This document shows positions 59,820 to 64,000 of a DNA stretch of 64,000 nt, in pieces; the first letter of the stretch is position 1; each line of letters begins with the position of its first letter. This stretch comes from Lysinibacillus fusiformis. Lineage in GTDB: Bacteria > Bacillota > Bacilli > Bacillales_A > Planococcaceae. The translations under genes were made by a program, and so were the position numbers. The notes under the pieces were generated by a model. That model was not told the origin of the DNA. It saw only the letters and a program-made list of their open reading frames with translations, and searched no databases. The stretch is from NCBI GenBank assembly GCA_030027265.1, contig JASENG010000006.1:62001-126000 (forward strand), written 5' to 3'.

Positions 59820-60608
59820 CTACTTCTGTTCGACAATTTCCTTTAAAGCAAGCCAAATACGATTTTGCTCTTTTTGAACAGATACAGGACGCTCGTAGAA
59901 GTTGGACAAATTTTTCTCCGTTAGCAATTCCTTTGATAAACCCTGATCAAAAATTTCCCCATCTTTTAATAATAAGGTATGAGTAAAACATGGAAGGATT
60001 TCTTCTACATGATGTGTCACATAGATAAGCGTCGGATAACTTGCTGATATTGATAGATTTTCAATTATTTCCAACAATTCTTCTCGGGTAATGATATCTA
60101 GTCCATTACATGGCTCATCGAATATTAGCAATTTAGGATCGGCCATAAGCGCTCTTGCAATTAATACTCTTTGACGCTCACCCTGCGATAAAGTTCCATA
60201 CGCTTGTTCTTGCAAATGATCACACTTTAATAATTTCATATACTTTTGTGCAAGTTCGACATCAGCCTTCTCTACTGCTTCCCAAAGTCCAATTGAAGCA
60301 AACTTTCCGCTTAAAACAATGCTCAAAACAGTTTCAAAATCTTGAATTTGCTGTTGAATGGAAGAACTGATTAAACCTATTTGTTTACGCAAGTCAGGAA
60401 TATACGTTTTTCCAAATTGTTCCCCCAATACCTTAGCCTGGCCATTAGTTGGATGCAGATACCCATTTATTACATTTAATAATGTTGTTTTGCCCGAGCC
60501 ATTTAAACCTAAAATCGACCAGTGCTCACCTTGTTTTACTTTCCAATTAATATTTTTTAAGATGTCTTTTTTATTTTTGATAACCGATACATTACTTAAA
60601 TGAATCAT
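59820..60608 (-). CDS. ABC-type ATPase, YlmA/ModF-like
   Basis: 262 residues. Walker A GLNGSGKTT, signature GTLSQGERQRVLIARAL, Walker B LLIFDEPCNGLD and switch His VTHHVEEI. The HWSILGLNGSGKTTLLNVINGYLHPTNG opening is typical of the YlmA/ModF group. No permease or binding protein is adjacent, so the transport role, if any, is unassigned. No terminator is obvious. Confidence 0.85.
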   Translation of the reverse strand: MIHLSNVSVIKNKKDILKNINWKVKQGEHWSILGLNGSGKTTLLNVINGYLHPTNGQAKVLGEQFGKTYIPDLRKQIGLISSSIQQQIQDFETVLSIVLSGKFASIGLWEAVEKADVELAQKYMKLLKCDHLQEQAYGTLSQGERQRVLIARALMADPKLLIFDEPCNGLDIITREELLEIIENLSISASYPTLIYVTHHVEEILPCFTHTLLLKDGEIFDQGLSKELLTEKNLSNFYERPVSVQKEQNRIWLALKEIVEQK

Positions 60609-60808
60609 TCTCTTCCTCCCATCCAGCTGATGCGATTATTTTTATGCATCGACTAGCTGCTTAAAATTCCTGTTTTAATTTTCTAACTATTAACTTTATT
60701 TTAATACTTCTGAGCCTAAACTGCATAGCAATTTTGCATTAAATTGGTATTTCATTCTCCATAAAGGTATTTCGATTCCACAGCTCTAATTTCCAACTAT
60801 ATTCAAAA

Positions 60809-60842
60809 AAATCCCGCCTATTTTTGAATAGGCGGGGATCTT
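60809..60842 (-). terminator. Terminator of the FMN reductase gene
   Basis: ATCCCGCCTA pairs with TAGGCGGGAT; TTTTTTT on the minus strand. Confidence 0.88.
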
Positions 60843-60849
60843 TGATCTA

Positions 60850-61389
60850 TTACTTACGGATTGTTTTTAGAGCAGTACTCCAAGATATAAGTTGATCCAA
60901 CATATCATTTACTGATTGAGTTTGAACTTCTTTTGGTTTGAAGACCGTTCCATTTTCAAAATCGGTAAATAATGATAATGCTGGGTGGACACGTACATCA
61001 GCTACTAATAACTCACCTAAAATACCACGTAAATGTTCTGCAGCACGTGCACCTCCAACAGAACCATAGCTAACGATACCAGCAGCTTTGTTATTCCATT
61101 CATCGCGCAAAAAATCTAGTGCATTTTTTAGAGCGCCAGAAATCGAGTGATTATATTCTTGAACTATAAAAACAAATCCATCACAGCTTGCGACACTTGC
61201 TGACCAATCCCCCACACCTGATGCATCTCCCCCTGGCTCTCCTAGTAGAGGCAATTTATATTGTGCAATATCCAGGATTTCATATGTTGCATCACCGCGC
61301 CCGTCTGCAATAGTTTTTACCCATTCACCTACTTGCGGGCTTACTCGTCCTTCACGTGTACTTCCTAAAATAATACCGATTTTTAACAT
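60850..61389 (-). CDS. NADPH-dependent FMN reductase family flavoprotein
   Basis: 179 residues. Flavodoxin-like: GIILGSTREGRVSPQVGEW (phosphate loop, residues 5-23), QEYNHSISGALKNALDFLRDEW (about 84-105) and GIVSYGSVGGARAAEHLRGIL, as in chromate/azo-type reductases. FMN-bound, cytosolic, likely reduces quinones or xenobiotics. Monocistronic; ATG about 9 nt behind a GGAGG-type SD. Confidence 0.88.
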   Translation of the reverse strand: MLKIGIILGSTREGRVSPQVGEWVKTIADGRGDATYEILDIAQYKLPLLGEPGGDASGVGDWSASVASCDGFVFIVQEYNHSISGALKNALDFLRDEWNNKAAGIVSYGSVGGARAAEHLRGILGELLVADVRVHPALSLFTDFENGTVFKPKEVQTQSVNDMLDQLISWSTALKTIRK

Positions 61390-61590
61390 TCATTTTCCTC
61401 CGTTTATAAGTAATCTTAATCGATGCTACCAACTAATATAATATCTTTGCCATCAATTTATTCTTAATTAATAAATAATGAATTCACCTTGATAGCGATA
61501 CTACACATTAATACTTTTTCCAAGATCTATATTTTTAAACTTCCTTTTAAAAAATTCCTGTTTTTTCTGGGAATTCCTAGTTAAAAAAAA

Positions 61591-61628
61591 AAAACCGAAT
61601 CATCCTAGCTTTAATGATGATTCGGTTC
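61591..61628 (-). terminator. Terminator overlapping the end of the FUSC gene
   Basis: AACCGAATCATC pairs with GATGATTCGGTT; an 11-T run follows on the minus strand. The stem starts within the last five codons. Confidence 0.9.
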
Positions 61629-63554
61629 ATCTATATGTCTTTGTAATCTCAATTGTAATTCTTCAATTTTTCCAACAATACTTTGGAAACCTTCAATTTC
61701 AGGAAGTAAGCGTATTTCCACATGATTTCTCCTACCAGAAGCAATTGCCATGGATTCAAAAATCAGCAAATACTGACTAAGTACAGCATCTTCTAAAACT
61801 GGCCGACTCTTTAATTTTGCACATTTATCCAATAGATAGCCCAATTCTTCTAAAGTAAAAACAATCGGCCAATAATATTCGATTGAACTTCTATCTTTCG
61901 GTATTTCACCTGTAGCTGAATCAAAAACCATTTTTAAATTGCGGATATTGGTTTCCATCTTGTTAAATTCAATGTTTCGGCCATAATTTCGATAAATCTG
62001 TTGATTTGAAAAGAGTACATAAAATGCTTGAGCCTGTGTACGAATTGTTTTCGAAATAAGATGTGGAAGTTTACTAGAAGCTGATTTTCGACCAACAAAC
62101 CAAACACCTATTAATCCAATTATTACTCCGATGAAGACATCAATTAAACGAGCTGATGCAAAAAATTTAATAGAATAGGCTTCAGAAGACCCGGCTTCAG
62201 CCATAATTAGAGCGGCAGGAGTAAAAAATAAAGCCGCTAACCCATAATTTTTCACTATAAATAACTCAGTAATGAATGTTAACAGAAAGATCAGGAGAGC
62301 AATCAGATACCCAGTCGGATGAAATGCAAGAATAATGCTTGCTATTAATATCCCAAAAATGGTACCCAAACTGCGTTGTATTGCACGATGAACCGTAGCT
62401 GCTATAGTGGCGCCAGACATGACAGCAACGCAAGAAAGAGGAATCCAGAAGGAACGGTTGAATTCAAATTCATACGCGAAAATAGCCGCAAAAGTTGTAA
62501 AGACTCCAAATCTTAAAGCATTTATGAAAATAATCGAATTCTTATCCAGTGCCCCGAGTAAAATTCTCTGTGCGGATGTTTTTTGAAGATCAACTTGTTC
62601 TTTTAATGAAACCCTTGACTCCTTTAAACTATCCTTAGCAGCATTCAACTCAATATAAATTTGCGCAATTTTTTCATCCATCACATCTGGATGCGGTAAA
62701 TCCGTTAATGATGCATCATGCATTTTTTTTGAACTAATAATTTTTGATAACAAGTACAAGGATTCTACTATTTCAACCGGAATGATATCCTTCTGCCCTG
62801 TAAGTTTTTCTTCAACAGAAAAAAGATAAATTTTATTGGCAAAATTATTTAAGACCATTAAATGCAGATAGTCATCATTTTGACTCCAAGGAATATAACC
62901 TGAGGCAATTGTCTCGCTTGCTTCCTTTAATATTGCCATTATCCGATGTTTCGCATCGTTCTCATGAATGGTTCCGATAGCTTTAAAGTAATTAGCTAGT
63001 TCCTCGTAGCTTCTTTTCACTATATTTTTTTCAGGACCATGTGGATTAAATAGCAAACTACTCATTGCGAGTATCCAGGAGAAAGCACCTCCTAAAAATG
63101 CCAGACCCGCTCGAGTAAATGCCTCCTCTGGCGCGACAGGCATCCCAGTAACCATTGCAAAGATAAGTACAAAAAATAGTGCAGATGGTCCGATTAACTT
63201 AAAGGCACCAAATACAAAAATTGCCAAAGCTCCTATAATACCCATCATAAGGGCTGATATTATGGGATAAGGCGCTAATATACTTCCCAAAAATACACAG
63301 GTTGTAATTGCTAACACACACCACGTTAGTTTTTTTGCCAATTGTGCATAAGGCATCGGGAATACATAAAGAAAAGTAAATCCACCCAATCCTGCAATTA
63401 ACCCATTGTGTAAACTCCCAAATAATAAGCCGATTAAAATAGGCAGTCCGGCAGCAACCCCAGCTAAAAATGCTTTCAACCAGGGAAAGGGTTTTTTATT
63501 TAATGTTAATGCCTGTCTAAATATCGATGGTGACGAAACTTTTGTTTCCCCCAT
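61611..63554 (-). CDS. FUSC-family membrane protein (aromatic acid exporter-like)
   Basis: 647 residues. Two sets of membrane helices (about 25-165 and 350-490) with a long cytoplasmic middle and tail, the FUSC/YccS arrangement. Motif FGVFTTFAAIFAYEFEFNRSFWIPLSCVAVMSGATIAATVHRAIQRSLGTIFG is characteristic. Probable efflux of aromatic or weak-acid compounds, inferred only from family. ATG behind GGGGAG. A terminator-like hairpin lies in its 5' leader. Confidence 0.82.
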   Translation of the reverse strand: MGETKVSSPSIFRQALTLNKKPFPWLKAFLAGVAAGLPILIGLLFGSLHNGLIAGLGGFTFLYVFPMPYAQLAKKLTWCVLAITTCVFLGSILAPYPIISALMMGIIGALAIFVFGAFKLIGPSALFFVLIFAMVTGMPVAPEEAFTRAGLAFLGGAFSWILAMSSLLFNPHGPEKNIVKRSYEELANYFKAIGTIHENDAKHRIMAILKEASETIASGYIPWSQNDDYLHLMVLNNFANKIYLFSVEEKLTGQKDIIPVEIVESLYLLSKIISSKKMHDASLTDLPHPDVMDEKIAQIYIELNAAKDSLKESRVSLKEQVDLQKTSAQRILLGALDKNSIIFINALRFGVFTTFAAIFAYEFEFNRSFWIPLSCVAVMSGATIAATVHRAIQRSLGTIFGILIASIILAFHPTGYLIALLIFLLTFITELFIVKNYGLAALFFTPAALIMAEAGSSEAYSIKFFASARLIDVFIGVIIGLIGVWFVGRKSASSKLPHLISKTIRTQAQAFYVLFSNQQIYRNYGRNIEFNKMETNIRNLKMVFDSATGEIPKDRSSIEYYWPIVFTLEELGYLLDKCAKLKSRPVLEDAVLSQYLLIFESMAIASGRRNHVEIRLLPEIEGFQSIVGKIEELQLRLQRHIDEPNHH

Positions 63555-63654
63555 ATAATTCTCCCCTTTAAAACCAAATACTTCATTTAGAATTCCCCAA
63601 ATTTAACTATGTATTTATTTATACATACCGATTTCGAAAAGTTCTATTTTGAAA

Positions 63655-63714
63655 ACAAAAAATCGTACGGTTCTTGTTAAAAGAACAGAACGATTCCTCA
63701 TGTAAATAATTATA
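63655..63714 (-). promoter_or_regulatory. Promoter and attenuator-like hairpin in the FUSC leader
   Basis: Minus strand: a TATAAT at 63709-63714 precedes AATCGT..GTTCTT / AAGAAC..ACGATT (63661-63695), followed by TTTTTTG. A transcript from this promoter would meet a terminator within about 45 nt, before the FUSC start at 63554. It could be an attenuator or yield a tiny RNA. Confidence 0.45.
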
Positions 63715-63816
63715 GCATATGGCTATAATTACTATTTCTAATATGATTAACATTAGAAAAACAGCCTAAAAGTTATCATTTCCATGATATTATATAGAAA
63801 GTTGGAGGTGCATTCG

Positions 63817-64000
63817 ATGTTTAAGGAAAATACGATCTATTATCAATTTCTTATACATAATGGGTGGAAAATTTATATAGCGGCAACAGAAAAAGGCATC
63901 TGTTATTTAGGGACAGAGCACTCTTCTCTAGATGAGCTCTTTAATATCTGCAAAAAACAATTTCCAGATTGCAATTTGAAAGAGGCAAAGGAGGAACTAT
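63817..64000 (+). CDS. Methylated-DNA-protein cysteine methyltransferase, N-terminal part (runs off right edge)
   Basis: 61 codons are visible. ATG at 63817 behind TTGGAGGTG. IYYQFLIHNGWKIYIAATEKGICYLGTEHSSLDEL resembles the N-terminal domain of Ogt-type methyltransferases (strand-turn-strand with GICYLG), but the catalytic PCHR motif lies beyond the window, so the call is provisional. Confidence 0.6.
   Translation, partial: MFKENTIYYQFLIHNGWKIYIAATEKGICYLGTEHSSLDELFNICKKQFPDCNLKEAKEEL

Overview
The window is chromosomal DNA from a low-GC, Gram-positive, endospore-former-type bacterium (Bacillota, Bacillales). The evidence is the T-box leaders, TnrA and Rrf2/NsrR regulators, strong AGGAGG-type ribosome binding sites, T-tailed intrinsic terminators, Bacillus-type families (DUF3889, LysM-3D hydrolase, YlmA-like ATPase) and a proC-rnz-dinB order like the B. 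subtilis yqj region. A Planococcaceae genome (Lysinibacillus/Solibacillus-like) is my best guess. That guess rests on general resemblance, not on a marker gene. I see no rRNA, tRNA, CRISPR array, prophage or intact insertion sequence.

Layout. 1-7.2 kb: partial alpha/beta hydrolase, retropepsin-like protease, a repeat-rich spacer, a lipoprotein, a MerR regulator coupled to a CNNM/CorC membrane protein through an unusual hairpin, a frameshifted NUDIX gene, hslO, a MarR regulator, and a GNAT acetyltransferase behind a leader peptide and an SD-masking hairpin. 7.35-10.6 kb: two tandem microprotein genes and the proline T-box-proBA operon. 10.6-15.8 kb: transposase remnant, ECF sigma/anti-sigma pair, lipoprotein, small hydrolase, DUF3889 protein, aldehyde dehydrogenase. 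16-21.6 kb: argGH with ARG boxes, an SDR, nsrR divergent from hmp. 21.6-29.4 kb: metallo-hydrolase, a second proline T-box with proC, rnz, dinB, a 52-bp tandem hairpin array, trhO, BirA-controlled bioY. 29.4-36.5 kb: HAD phosphatase, ribD-ribA, a DnaQ-like exonuclease plus DUF294 nucleotidyltransferase, amt with TnrA boxes, LysM-3D hydrolase. 36.9-40.6 kb: degenerate PrpR-type regulator, two small proteins, guaC.

40.6-57.2 kb is the most distinctive part: an ectoine/hydroxyectoine uptake and catabolism locus. A ten-gene leftward operon runs doeA - eutC - cystathionine-gamma-synthase-like PLP enzyme - M20 deacylase - ACT-less homoserine dehydrogenase - aldehyde dehydrogenase - ehuB - ehuC - ehuD - ehuA. 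It is divergent from eutB and a PucR-family regulator. A second complete paralogous ehuBCDA set lies beyond the regulator, and its ehuC has lost its in-frame ATG. The usual DoeB (AstE/AspA-type deacetylase), DoeD (class III transaminase) and EutA are absent here. Other enzyme families appear to stand in for them, which suggests a variant pathway.

57.8-64 kb: SRPBCC protein, tnrA (with a TnrA box upstream), signal peptidase I, YlmA-like ATPase, FMN reductase, FUSC-family membrane protein and the start of an ogt-type methyltransferase.

Two physiological themes recur. One is proline and compatible-solute metabolism: two CCU-specifier T-boxes on proBA and proC, plus ectoine scavenging. The other is nitrogen control: tnrA with a box of its own, two TnrA boxes at amt, and an ectoine locus that would release ammonium and aspartate.
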